Source of the DNA: Deinococcus marmoris
Lineage (GTDB): Bacteria; Deinococcota; Deinococci; Deinococcales; Deinococcaceae
NCBI RefSeq assembly: GCF_001949125.1
Contig: NZ_MSTI01000146.1
Span: forward strand, 1-20,205
DNA: 20,205 nt
Direction of reading: 5' to 3'
Positions 6,620 through 13,617 of this stretch are shown piece by piece. The stretch's first letter is position 1. Every line of letters starts with the position of its first letter. A program made the position numbers and the translations under genes. Below the pieces are notes generated by a model. It worked only from the letters and a program-made list of their open reading frames with translations, did no database searches and was not told the origin of the DNA.

Positions 6620-6982
6620 TCAGTTCTGGAACCAGTCCGCATTTTTCTGGATCACGCAAAAGCGGTTGCCGTCGGGATCGGCCAGCACCACGTAATCGGC
6701 GTCCGGCCCGGAGCGCCAGTCCACGCGTACCGCGCCCAGCGCCATCAGCCGCGCCACCTCCGCCCGCTGATCCTCGGCGTACAGATCCAGATGGTGCCGC
6801 CGGGCAGATTCCGACGTGACCAGCTTGAGGGCCAGTTGCACGCCTGAACCTGCACGCGGAATCAGGACCGCCCAGTCGTCGTCCGGGGCCTCGCGCGGCA
6901 GGTAATCCAGCGCTGCCGTCCAGAACGTGGTGGCCCGCACCAGATCGCGCACGCCCCAGACGATGGAACCGATTTTGAGCAT
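6620..6982 (-). CDS. VOC/glyoxalase-like protein
   Basis: This 120-residue protein has the vicinal-oxygen-chelate fold, a paired beta-alpha-beta-beta-beta module found in glyoxalases, dioxygenases and antibiotic-resistance proteins. It opens with IGSIVWGVRDLVRATTFWTAALDY, typical of the family. HHLDLYAEDQRAEVARLMALGA carries the mid-domain metal-ligand histidine position, and YVVLADPDGNRFCVIQ is the classic closing motif. Length fits a single-domain VOC protein. Substrate is unknown. The ATG at 6982 follows TAGCAT by six bases, a leaderless start placed just after the stop of the DUF2259 gene, so it may be transcribed both alone and by read-through. Confidence 0.85.
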   Translation of the reverse strand: MLKIGSIVWGVRDLVRATTFWTAALDYLPREAPDDDWAVLIPRAGSGVQLALKLVTSESARRHHLDLYAEDQRAEVARLMALGAVRVDWRSGPDADYVVLADPDGNRFCVIQKNADWFQN

Positions 6983-6988
6983 GGAGAG

Positions 6989-6994
6989 ATGCTA
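6989..6994 (-). promoter_or_regulatory. -10 box TAGCAT, leaderless type
   Basis: TAGCAT is six bases (CTCTCC) before the ATG at 6982. It sits in the 17-base gap after the DUF2259 stop codon, so the VOC gene has an internal promoter within a same-strand gene group. Confidence 0.55.
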
Positions 6995-6999
6995 GCGGC

Positions 7000-7773
7000 T
7001 CACCGGTCCGGCCTGCGCGCCGTGACCAGCATGTAGCGGATGTCGGTCTCGGCCTCAAAACCCGAGGTGCTGTAGACCGCCACCGTCAGGGCCATGAAGT
7101 CGCCCTGCACACGCACCTCGGCCAGCTCGTAATGGAAGGTGCAGCGGCGGCTGGCGGGCACGCGGCTGTCTTCCTGCAAGGTGGTGGTGACCTCCGTGCC
7201 GGGTTTTGGGCTGGACGTGACCGTGAGCATCAGACCGCGCGAGAAGCCGGGAAATTCGCCGCTGGGCGGGCAATCCTTGCTGGGGCCGAAGGGAAGCTGG
7301 GCCAGCCGGAACAGCCAGAGCTTGCCGCCAAATTCCACCGGGTAGCTCTGAGTGGGTGGCATATTCGGCCTGCCCGGCACCGACGCAGGAAACACGTCCG
7401 GGCCGCTGGGTTTTGCGCGCAGGTCCGGCGGCGTGCGCTTCCAGATCACCGTGCCGGGGCGCGAGTCGCTGATGCCCAGGCGTTTCAGGGTGGGCGCGGC
7501 CTGACCAAAGACCTGATTCAGATTCAGCATGGCCGCTCGCCCCACGCCCGGATTCTCCTCGGTCTGACGGTAAAAGCGCTCCAGCAGGGTATTTTTGGCG
7601 CTGTCCACCACCCACAGTTCGGTGTAGGCGCTGCCGCTGCCGTCCTGAATGCCGTACTGGGCCAGGGCAGCGTAACGTCCATCGGGCGAGAAGCCGGAAA
7701 ATTCTGATGTGGCGCGGTCTGCGGCGGCGTGACCCAGCGCGGCACACAGCAGAAGGGCCAGACAGCGTTTCAT
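7000..7773 (-). CDS. DUF2259-like predicted secreted protein
   Basis: This 257-residue protein has an N-terminal signal peptide (MKRCLALLLCAALGHAAA). The segment FSPDGRYAALAQYGIQDGSG, followed by AYTELWVVDSAKNTLL, is the hallmark of DUF2259, a family of predicted secreted proteins of unknown function with a beta-propeller-like opening motif. The remainder is a mixed beta-rich domain with a Cys pair (KDCPPSG and RRCTFHYEL). The frame is open upstream to 7935, but that part overlaps the VWA gene and is Arg/Pro-rich. The ATG at 7773 is chosen because it begins the signal peptide one base after the VWA stop (TGAGATG), which means tight coupling. A joint extracytoplasmic role with the VWA protein is likely. 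Confidence 0.8.
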   Translation of the reverse strand: MKRCLALLLCAALGHAAADRATSEFSGFSPDGRYAALAQYGIQDGSGSAYTELWVVDSAKNTLLERFYRQTEENPGVGRAAMLNLNQVFGQAAPTLKRLGISDSRPGTVIWKRTPPDLRAKPSGPDVFPASVPGRPNMPPTQSYPVEFGGKLWLFRLAQLPFGPSKDCPPSGEFPGFSRGLMLTVTSSPKPGTEVTTTLQEDSRVPASRRCTFHYELAEVRVQGDFMALTVAVYSTSGFEAETDIRYMLVTARRPDR

Positions 7774-7774
7774 C

Positions 7775-9232
7775 TCAGCGCACCTCGATGCCCACGCTGA
7801 GCAGCGTGGGGTTGGGGCTAGCCTTCTCGCTGGAGTAGCGAATCTCGTAGCTGCCGGGCTGTGTGGGCATCTTGAGGGTGCCGGGGTTGCCCGCCGCAGT
7901 GTAGAAGTACGCGGTGTATGCGCCGATGGGCGCACCTTTGGGAACGATGGTCACGTAGTCGCGCGGATTGTTTGGCCCGGTCCATTTGACCTGAATGGTG
8001 CTGCCCGGCTTGGCGCTGGCGGGGGCGCTCAGGCCGTATTTTGGCTCAGTCAGGGTGAGGGGAATGCTGGCGAGGGTGGGATTGGGAGTGGCCTTCTCGC
8101 TGGAATAACGCAGCTCGTATTCGCCTGCATTCAGCGGCACGGTCAGCCTGCCGGGATTGCCTGCCGTGGTGTAGAAGTAGGTGGTGTAGGTGCCGACGAG
8201 CGCGCCCTTCTTGACCACCGTTACGTAATCGCCGGGGTTGTTCGGCCCGGTCCACTTGACTTCAATCTCACTGCCCGCCCCAACAGATTTTGGGGCCGAC
8301 AGGCCGTAAGTCGGTGGCGTCAGCGTAATCGGCGCAGTGGCAAGCGTGGGGTTGGGGCTGGCCTTCTCGCTGGAATAGCGAATTTCATATTCGCCAGGAT
8401 CGAGCGGCACGGTCAGCTTGCCGGGATTGCCGTTCTTGGTGTAGAAGTAGCCCTTGTATTCCCCGGTCAGCGCACCCTTCTTGACAATCGTGACGTAATC
8501 GCCGGGATTGTTCGGCCCCGTCCACTTGACCTCGATCACGCTGCCTGCCCCGGCAGTTTTTGGCCCCGAGACGGCATATTTACCGGTCTGCGCGGTGGCC
8601 GTCGCCCGGTTCAGGGCCGCGCCCAGTTCCGCGCCGCTCTTGGTGTTCTCGAACGTCCCTACACCTTCAAAGCTCTTGCGGGCCTTCTCGTTCAGGTCGA
8701 TACCGATAATGCGGAGGTCGACCTCGATGCCCAGCTTTTTGAAGGCGGCCACCGCGTCGTTCAGTTTCCCGCCGCAGGATTCCTCACCGTCCGTCACGAG
8801 GACAATCACCTTGCGGCTATCGTCTTTCGGGAAGTCGTTGGCCGCCTGCATCAACGAGTAAACAATCGGCGTGGCTCCCTTGGGCTTGGCGTCGTTGACC
8901 TGCTTTTGCAAGGCCGCCTTATCAAAGCCTTTCATCGGCGTAACGAGAACAGAATCCTCGCACTGCGCGCCCGCTTTCAGGCCCGCGCCGTAAATTCGCA
9001 TCCCCACGTTCAGGTTGGGATCGGCTTTCAGGCCCGTCAGAAACTGGGTCAGGGTGGACTTGGCAGAAGCAATCCGGGTCTGGCCGTCGGGCAGTTTGCC
9101 CAGCATGCTGCCGGAGGCATCCAGAATCAGTTGAACATTCGTGGTGGTCTGTGCGCCCGCTGCGCCAGCAAAAAGCCCCACGCTGAGGGCCAGAACCACG
9201 GAAGTACGGCGGGATGACATCTGTAGGTGCAT
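7775..9232 (-). CDS. Secreted VWA-domain protein with three C-terminal repeats
   Basis: This 485-residue protein has a signal peptide (probable cleavage after AGA, residue 27). A von Willebrand factor A domain (about 31-210) follows, with an intact metal-ion-dependent adhesion site: DASGSM (D38, S40, S42), T121 in GATPIV and D148 in VTDGEES. C91 and C153 could form a disulfide. The rest is three near-identical units of exactly 90 residues (219-308, 309-398, 399-485), each containing KWTGPNNPGDYVTIV, YFYT, GNPG and EIRYSSEKASPNPTL. They look like beta-sandwich surface modules. AGGAG lies six bases before the ATG, so unlike many neighbours this gene has a leadered start. A metal-dependent binding role on the cell surface is inferred. 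Confidence 0.88.
   Translation of the reverse strand: MHLQMSSRRTSVVLALSVGLFAGAAGAQTTTNVQLILDASGSMLGKLPDGQTRIASAKSTLTQFLTGLKADPNLNVGMRIYGAGLKAGAQCEDSVLVTPMKGFDKAALQKQVNDAKPKGATPIVYSLMQAANDFPKDDSRKVIVLVTDGEESCGGKLNDAVAAFKKLGIEVDLRIIGIDLNEKARKSFEGVGTFENTKSGAELGAALNRATATAQTGKYAVSGPKTAGAGSVIEVKWTGPNNPGDYVTIVKKGALTGEYKGYFYTKNGNPGKLTVPLDPGEYEIRYSSEKASPNPTLATAPITLTPPTYGLSAPKSVGAGSEIEVKWTGPNNPGDYVTVVKKGALVGTYTTYFYTTAGNPGRLTVPLNAGEYELRYSSEKATPNPTLASIPLTLTEPKYGLSAPASAKPGSTIQVKWTGPNNPRDYVTIVPKGAPIGAYTAYFYTAAGNPGTLKMPTQPGSYEIRYSSEKASPNPTLLSVGIEVR
7778..8578 (-). repeat. three in-frame 270-bp coding repeats
   Basis: Units lie at about 8309-8578, 8039-8308 and 7778-8038 and encode the 90-residue modules of the VWA protein. 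The period is exactly 270 bases, and identity is high at the protein level but lower at third positions. This implies an older duplication kept by selection rather than a recent expansion. Confidence 0.85.
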
Positions 9233-9617
9233 GTTGATCTCCTGGGGGTATGGGAGCGGGCGTCCTGGGGCCAGAAGGCTCGCGGGGCGGGAGGGACAAT
9301 CTCTGGAACTGACACCCTGATCTCTGAGACGTTGGAAGGGTGCAGTGGCGTGACTTCAGGGCCGGGGAACAGACACTTTTCAGGAACGTTTTCTGAAGTG
9401 GGGCCTGCGGTCACTCGCGCAGGGGCTTCATCAGGGGGAGGGTCTGGAAAACACAGGCCGGGCTGTGCGGTCTGGACCACGGGAACGGCGTTGCTTGCTC
9501 TCACTCTTGGGGACGGGCCTCTGACGATTAAGAGGCATCTAAGGGGAAGTTAAGGTCCATGATAGCCCGACTCCGGGTCAGTCGTCCAATCCTGGCGGTC
9601 TGACGCACCGGACGCTC
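9233..9617. other. 385-bp divergent intergenic region
   Basis: This region lies between the VWA gene (minus) and the DUF2786-like gene (plus). The minus-strand ribosome site AGGAG is at 9239-9243. A bulged inverted repeat, CACTTTTCAG / CTGAAGTG (9374-9400, 9-base loop), could be an operator. Frames crossing the region have Pro/Arg-rich, shadow-like translations. I see no clear promoter for the VWA gene and no RNA gene. Confidence 0.4.
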
Positions 9618-9623
9618 TAGACT
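9618..9623 (+). promoter_or_regulatory. -10 box TAGACT, leaderless type
   Basis: TAGACT lies eight bases before the ATG at 9632. The block CTCTAGACTGTGGGCCGATG is nearly the same as the start of rmlA (CTCTAGACTGCGGGCCATG), which suggests a shared leaderless promoter design. Confidence 0.5.
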
Positions 9624-9631
9624 GTGGGCCG

Positions 9632-9670
9632 ATGTCGGTTCTTCTCCGGCCCCAGGATGGGGCGACTTGA
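9632..9670 (+). CDS. possible leaderless leader peptide ORF (12 aa)
   Basis: The frame MSVLLRPQDGAT begins eight bases after a TAGACT -10 box and ends in TGA at 9668-9670, which overlaps the TTG start (9667-9669) of the DUF2786-like gene as TTGA. The only ATG placed for leaderless initiation is out of frame with the main gene, so the peptide may deliver ribosomes to the TTG. Alternatively the main gene starts by a different route and this frame is chance. Confidence 0.4.
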   Translation: MSVLLRPQDGAT

Positions 9671-10407
9671 CCGCTCCCGATCAGACGCGCGAGCTGGAGC
9701 CCCATCTGGAGCGGGGGCGCAAACTGCTGCACCTGTACCGCCGGGGCGTGGGCGGCGAGCGCACCAACGCTGGACGCCTGCTGCTGACCCACCTGAAGAC
9801 CCAGGACCTGACCCTATATGACCTGGACGCCAGCCTGCCCGTGTCTCAGGAACTGGCCGATCTGGACAACTGGCGCGAAAGTGCGGCGCTGCTGGCCCGC
9901 ATCGGCAAGTCCGAAGATGAAGACGTGCTGACCCGGCTGGTGGACGCCACGGACCTGACCGATACCGAACTGGCGCGGTTGCTGAAAGCCGTGGACACCG
10001 AGACGCTGGTGGATGTGCGCGCCGACGGCTGGGCCTATACCCACGGGGGCAATGCTGACGATTACCGCCGCGCGGCCCGGCGAGTGCTGCCCTCCGTGCT
10101 GCTGGCAGGCCGGGGATCGCTAGCAGACCGCCTGCTGGCCGCCACCCTGCACCAGCACCATCTGCTGACCCATCCCGAACGCAATATCCGCGCGGCGGAC
10201 GAGTTACAAAAGCGCATGCTGCTGGGCCTGATCTTCGGCCTGACCGGGCACCGTGCCGAGGCCACCGCCGAGGGTGTGCGCGCCCATCTGAATGCCGAGC
10301 AACTGGCCCGCGTCCGGGCGCTGCTGGCCGGGCAGGGCGAACGCCTGAAAGCTGGAGCCTTGCGCCACGCCGAGGAACTGGCAGCGGAGGTGGGGCGCGG
10401 GGGGTAG
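9667..10407 (+). CDS. Uncharacterised protein with DUF2786-like N-terminus
   Basis: This 246-residue soluble protein is mostly helical. Residues 16-56 (RGRKLLHLYRRGVGGERTNA, then LLLTHLKTQDLTLYDLD) fit the pattern of DUF2786-type helical segments, with a lead helix, G-x-GGE-x-x-NA and a final short L-x-L-x-D-L. The middle and C-terminal parts (for example EDEDVLTRLVDATDLTDTELARLL, split by acidic turns, and RAADELQKRMLLGLIFGLTG) are not recognised. The TTG at 9667 is the only start near the conserved N-terminus; it overlaps the stop of a short leaderless ORF. DUF2786 modules occur in phage and mobile-element proteins, but composition here is native. Function is unknown. Confidence 0.65.
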   Translation: MTAPDQTRELEPHLERGRKLLHLYRRGVGGERTNAGRLLLTHLKTQDLTLYDLDASLPVSQELADLDNWRESAALLARIGKSEDEDVLTRLVDATDLTDTELARLLKAVDTETLVDVRADGWAYTHGGNADDYRRAARRVLPSVLLAGRGSLADRLLAATLHQHHLLTHPERNIRAADELQKRMLLGLIFGLTGHRAEATAEGVRAHLNAEQLARVRALLAGQGERLKAGALRHAEELAAEVGRGG

Positions 10408-10420
10408 GGGTGAAGGATGG

Positions 10421-10589
10421 TTCTGGGTGGCTCCCACGAATAACCCCTCAGTCTGCTTCGCAGCCAGCTCCCCATGAGGGGAGCCAAGGAAAGCGATTGG
10501 CCGGGCAATCCGGCAACTCTTGCCTCCCCTTGAGGGGAGGTGCCCCCGTAGGGGGCGGAGGGGTTTTCGTGGGAGCCACTCCAGAAAGC
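10421..10589. repeat. palindromic intergenic repeat, copy 2 (complete)
   Basis: Near-perfect terminal inverted repeats bound this element: TGGCTCCCACGAATAACCCC at the left (from 10428) pairs with GGGGTTTTCGTGGGAGCCA at the right (ending 10578), and the match continues outward through TTCTGG. Inside are modular hairpins: AGCTCCCCATGAGGGGAGC, CTCCCCTTGAGGGGAG and GCCCCCGTAGGGGGC. Related cores, inverted in order, occur at 374-566. It resembles a non-autonomous, MITE-like or ERIC-like element, and as RNA it would fold into one long hairpin. It lies between the DUF2786-like gene and the ATP-grasp operon. No target-site duplication was identified. Confidence 0.7.
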
Positions 10590-10685
10590 CGACTTGCCCA
10601 CTCTTTTCCATCTCCCTTCTGAATAATCCCCATCAAGTTCCGCTGATCCTCTGTTCCCAAACACCCACTTCCCGGAGCCACCCCC

Positions 10686-11735
10686 ATGAATGTCCTGTTT
10701 ACCAAAAACTTCAGCGTCACTGCCGCCCAGCTTCACGCCCTGCAAGGCTCGCGCTACGCGGTCTGGGCCAGCCACACCGATCCCGGCCACGGCATGCTGG
10801 CGGCGGCGGCCCACACCTTTCTGGAACCGCGTGGCCTGCTGGGGGACGATTACGCGGCGTGGCTGCTGGACGCCTGCGTGGAGCGCGGCATAGAACTGGT
10901 CATTCCCGGCAAGGAACGTGAACGGCTGGCAAGCTGGCAGGAGCGCTTCGCGGCGGCAGGCGTCACCCTGATCACCCCCGCGACGGAGGCTACCCAGCGC
11001 CATCTGGAGCGCAAGGACGAGTTTCTGCACGACTGGGACACATCTATCCTGCCCATTCCGCGCTGGACCACCTTCGACAGCCTCGCCAGTTTTGATGACG
11101 CGGCGGCGACGTTGCGTGAGCCGGGGATGCGCCTGTGCGTCAAGCCCGCGCGGGGCATCTACGCCAGCGGCTTCCGGGTGCTGATGGACACGCCGGACCT
11201 GAAATCTTTCCTGGGCGGCGAGCTGTATCAGATGAGTCACGCGGCGGCGCGCGAACTGTTCGCCCAGGCCGCGCCACGGGGAACACAGGGTGAATTGCCC
11301 ACCATGCTGCTGATGCACACGCTGGAGGGGGCCGAACGCAGCGTGGACTGCGTGGCGTGGCAGGGCGAACTGCTGCGCGCGGTGGTGCGCCGTAAGGGCG
11401 GGGAGGGCCAGCAGATCGAGGACCGTCCCGATCTGCTGGAGGCCGCCCGCCAGATCAGCGCCCGCTATGGCCTGAGCGGCATCTTCAACTTCCAGACCAA
11501 GGATGGGCCGGATGTGGAGGGGCGCAACCGCACCCCCAACATGCTGGAGATCAATGCCCGCGCCTCCGGGGGCCTGCGCTACAGCCTGGCGGCAGGCGTC
11601 AATTTCCCGCTGCTGCTGCTGGACGCTGCCACGGGCGTACTGGACCGCGCCGCCATTCCCCCCGTCCAGACTGGCTTGCGCGTCGCCGAAGAGAAGGTGG
11701 CTCGCATCATCCACGAGCAGGAGGCGGCGGTTTGA
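10686..11735 (+). CDS. ATP-grasp ligase of the Ter-type biosynthetic module
   Basis: This 349-residue protein has the ATP-grasp fold, which couples ATP hydrolysis to ligation of a carboxylate to an amine or thiol through an acyl phosphate. Visible landmarks are the lysine strand RLCVKPARGIYASGFRVL, the glutamate strand MLLMHTLEGAERSVDCVAW and the metal-binding MLEINARASGGLRYSLAAG loop. The N-terminus (NVLFTKNF, then WASHTDPGHGML) forms the pre-ATP-grasp domain. Its TGA overlaps the TTG of the phosphoribosyltransferase gene. With the two downstream genes it forms the set known from comparative genomics as Ter-linked, predicted to make a nucleoside-like metabolite. GGAG precedes the ATG by nine bases. 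The substrate is unknown. Confidence 0.85.
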   Translation: MNVLFTKNFSVTAAQLHALQGSRYAVWASHTDPGHGMLAAAAHTFLEPRGLLGDDYAAWLLDACVERGIELVIPGKERERLASWQERFAAAGVTLITPATEATQRHLERKDEFLHDWDTSILPIPRWTTFDSLASFDDAAATLREPGMRLCVKPARGIYASGFRVLMDTPDLKSFLGGELYQMSHAAARELFAQAAPRGTQGELPTMLLMHTLEGAERSVDCVAWQGELLRAVVRRKGGEGQQIEDRPDLLEAARQISARYGLSGIFNFQTKDGPDVEGRNRTPNMLEINARASGGLRYSLAAGVNFPLLLLDAATGVLDRAAIPPVQTGLRVAEEKVARIIHEQEAAV

Positions 11736-12856
11736 CCTTAGATTCAACCTTCAGCACGGTTGACCTGCCCAGCGGCACCCTCAAGCTCTGGCTGGAACGC
11801 CCACATCCACCGCTGGATACGCTGCTGGATTACGCGGTGCGGCAGAACCCCCGGCGCGGCTTTCTATTCGTCAGCCGGGTGCTGGGCAAGCACATTCCAA
11901 TCTCCCCAGCAGTCGCGGCGCGAACTTATACAGGGCTGGCGGCGGCGCTGCCTCCTCTGACGGCCCCCCATTTCATCGGGCTGGCGGAAACGGCCACCGC
12001 ACTGGGCGAGGGCGTGTATCACGCGTGGCGCGAACTCAACCCAGACCAGACCGCCACCTTTCAGCACACCACCCGCTACCAGACCCGGCATCCGCTGCTG
12101 CTGCGTTTTGACGAGCCGCACTCACACGCCCCGGCCCACCTGCTGTATGACCCCGGCCCCGCCGCCCGCGCCGCCACTGAACTGGTGCTGGTGGACGACG
12201 AACTTTCCACCGGGACCACGCTGGAAAATCTGGCCCGCGAGTGGCGCAGCCTGCACCCCCACCTGCGCCGCGTCGTGATGGTCAGCCTGACCGACTGGTG
12301 TTCCCGCCGATCTGAGATTGAGGAGAGGCTGGGTCTGCCCGTGACCTTCGTGAGCCTGACACGCGGAGGCTATGAATTCACGCCCGCCGCCGACTGGCAG
12401 CCCCCCCAGTTGCCCGCCGTGACTGGAAATGGGGCCGACAAATCGGCGTTGTTGCCCGCCAGTGGGCCGCGCTACGGGCAGGATGTGGAGTTGAGCTGGC
12501 CCGAACTGAACCTGTCATCCACAGATCGCGTGCTGGTGCTGGGAACAGGTGAATATCAGTATCCGGCCTTCGCGCTGGCGCAGCGGACCAAGCCGGAAGT
12601 GTTTTCCTGCGTCTTCTCGGCCACCACGCGCAGCCCGGTGCTGGAGGGGCTGGCGATGGCCCGCAAATTCAGCTTCGGCGACAACGTGGGGGATGGTATT
12701 CCCAATTATCTGTACAACGTTGATCCCGACATTTACACCCGCATTCTGGTCACGTATGAGGGCCACTGTCTGCCCGATCCCGCCCTGATGGTGCTGCTTG
12801 GAGACAAGGCGCAGAAGGCGCAGGCCGTCTGCCTCAGTCCGCTGGAAGCCCGGTGA
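11732..12856 (+). CDS. Phosphoribosyltransferase with C-terminal TRSP domain
   Basis: This 374-residue, two-domain protein pairs a type I phosphoribosyltransferase with a TRSP domain. The first half carries the PRPP-binding loop LVLVDDELSTGTTL (about residues 151-164), the site that binds 5-phosphoribosyl diphosphate. The second half (about 255-374) is a TRSP domain, named for a conserved motif seen here as ATTRSP (299-302), with DRVLVLGTGEYQYPA and FGDNVGDGIPNYLYN. TRSP-fused enzymes are a hallmark of the Ter-associated nucleoside-like biosynthetic module. The TTG start overlaps the ATP-grasp stop (TTGA), and the stop overlaps the HAD start (GTGA), so translation is coupled through all three genes. 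The base or acceptor is unknown. Confidence 0.88.
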   Translation: MTLDSTFSTVDLPSGTLKLWLERPHPPLDTLLDYAVRQNPRRGFLFVSRVLGKHIPISPAVAARTYTGLAAALPPLTAPHFIGLAETATALGEGVYHAWRELNPDQTATFQHTTRYQTRHPLLLRFDEPHSHAPAHLLYDPGPAARAATELVLVDDELSTGTTLENLAREWRSLHPHLRRVVMVSLTDWCSRRSEIEERLGLPVTFVSLTRGGYEFTPAADWQPPQLPAVTGNGADKSALLPASGPRYGQDVELSWPELNLSSTDRVLVLGTGEYQYPAFALAQRTKPEVFSCVFSATTRSPVLEGLAMARKFSFGDNVGDGIPNYLYNVDPDIYTRILVTYEGHCLPDPALMVLLGDKAQKAQAVCLSPLEAR

Positions 12857-13608
12857 TCGTCGCCTTCACCGATCTGGATGACACGCTGTTTCAGACCCTT
12901 CGCAAGTTGCCGCCAGGGATGGAAGGGCTGACTCCCGCCACCCTGGGCCGCGACGGTCAGCCGCATTCGTTTTGCACGCCCGCCCAATCGGCATTGCTGG
13001 CACATTTTGTGGACAGTGGCGTCACCGTCATTCCGGTCACAGGCCGCGATCCGGCGGCGATGGCGCGTGTGACGCTGCCCTTCACTTCCTGGCAGGTGCT
13101 GGACCACGGACTGACAATTTTGCGTCCAGATGGACAGGTGGATGCAGAATGGCGCGGGCGTGTATTGGAGGCGTTATCTCCTTTGCAGGAAGCGCTGGAG
13201 GATTGCACCGTCTCCATTTCCGAACTGGCTGAAGCTCTGGGCTGCCGCCTGACCCGACATACCGCGCACGACACCCACTTCATGACCGTCTTCAAGCACC
13301 CGGATGCGAACGCGGCCAGCCTGGGACGGGTGCAAAATGCTCTGGAAGACCGTCTGAAATCACGCGAGCACGCCGATCTGCACGTCATCGCCAATGCCAA
13401 CAATGTCAGCGTGTTGCCCCGCCATCTGGGCAAGGCCGAGGCCGTGCGCTATCTGCGCGGGCAGCATTTTCCGCACGCCACACTGACGCTGGCCCTGGGC
13501 GACAGCCTCAGCGATCTGGCCTTCATGAACGCCTGCGATCTGGCGATCACGCCGCCGGGCGGGCAGCTCCTGCGGACTGTGAGTGCCGCGAAGTTGCCCC
13601 AGCGTTAG
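12853..13608 (+). CDS. HAD-family phosphatase, third gene of the TRSP operon
   Basis: This 251-residue haloacid-dehalogenase-superfamily phosphatase has all four motifs. Motif I is FTDLDDTL, with nucleophile D7 and acid D9. Motif II is the threonine of VIPVTGRDP. Motif III is the lysine in HLGKAEAVRYL, and motif IV is LALGDSLSDLAFM. The stretch between motifs II and III suits a C2-type cap, as in sucrose-phosphatase and Cof-like enzymes. It probably removes a phosphate from the product of the two preceding enzymes; this is inferred from operon position. The GTG start overlaps the phosphoribosyltransferase stop. It ends ten bases before the convergent manC gene. Confidence 0.87.
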   Translation: MIVAFTDLDDTLFQTLRKLPPGMEGLTPATLGRDGQPHSFCTPAQSALLAHFVDSGVTVIPVTGRDPAAMARVTLPFTSWQVLDHGLTILRPDGQVDAEWRGRVLEALSPLQEALEDCTVSISELAEALGCRLTRHTAHDTHFMTVFKHPDANAASLGRVQNALEDRLKSREHADLHVIANANNVSVLPRHLGKAEAVRYLRGQHFPHATLTLALGDSLSDLAFMNACDLAITPPGGQLLRTVSAAKLPQR

Positions 13609-13617
13609 CAACGCCAG

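Noticed and set aside
10062..11747. 561-codon minus-strand open frame opposite the ATP-grasp gene
   Set aside because: It overlaps two well-supported genes and runs through the palindromic repeat. Its translation is rich in Arg/Ala/Gln/Ser with no family features, as expected of an antisense shadow in GC-rich DNA.
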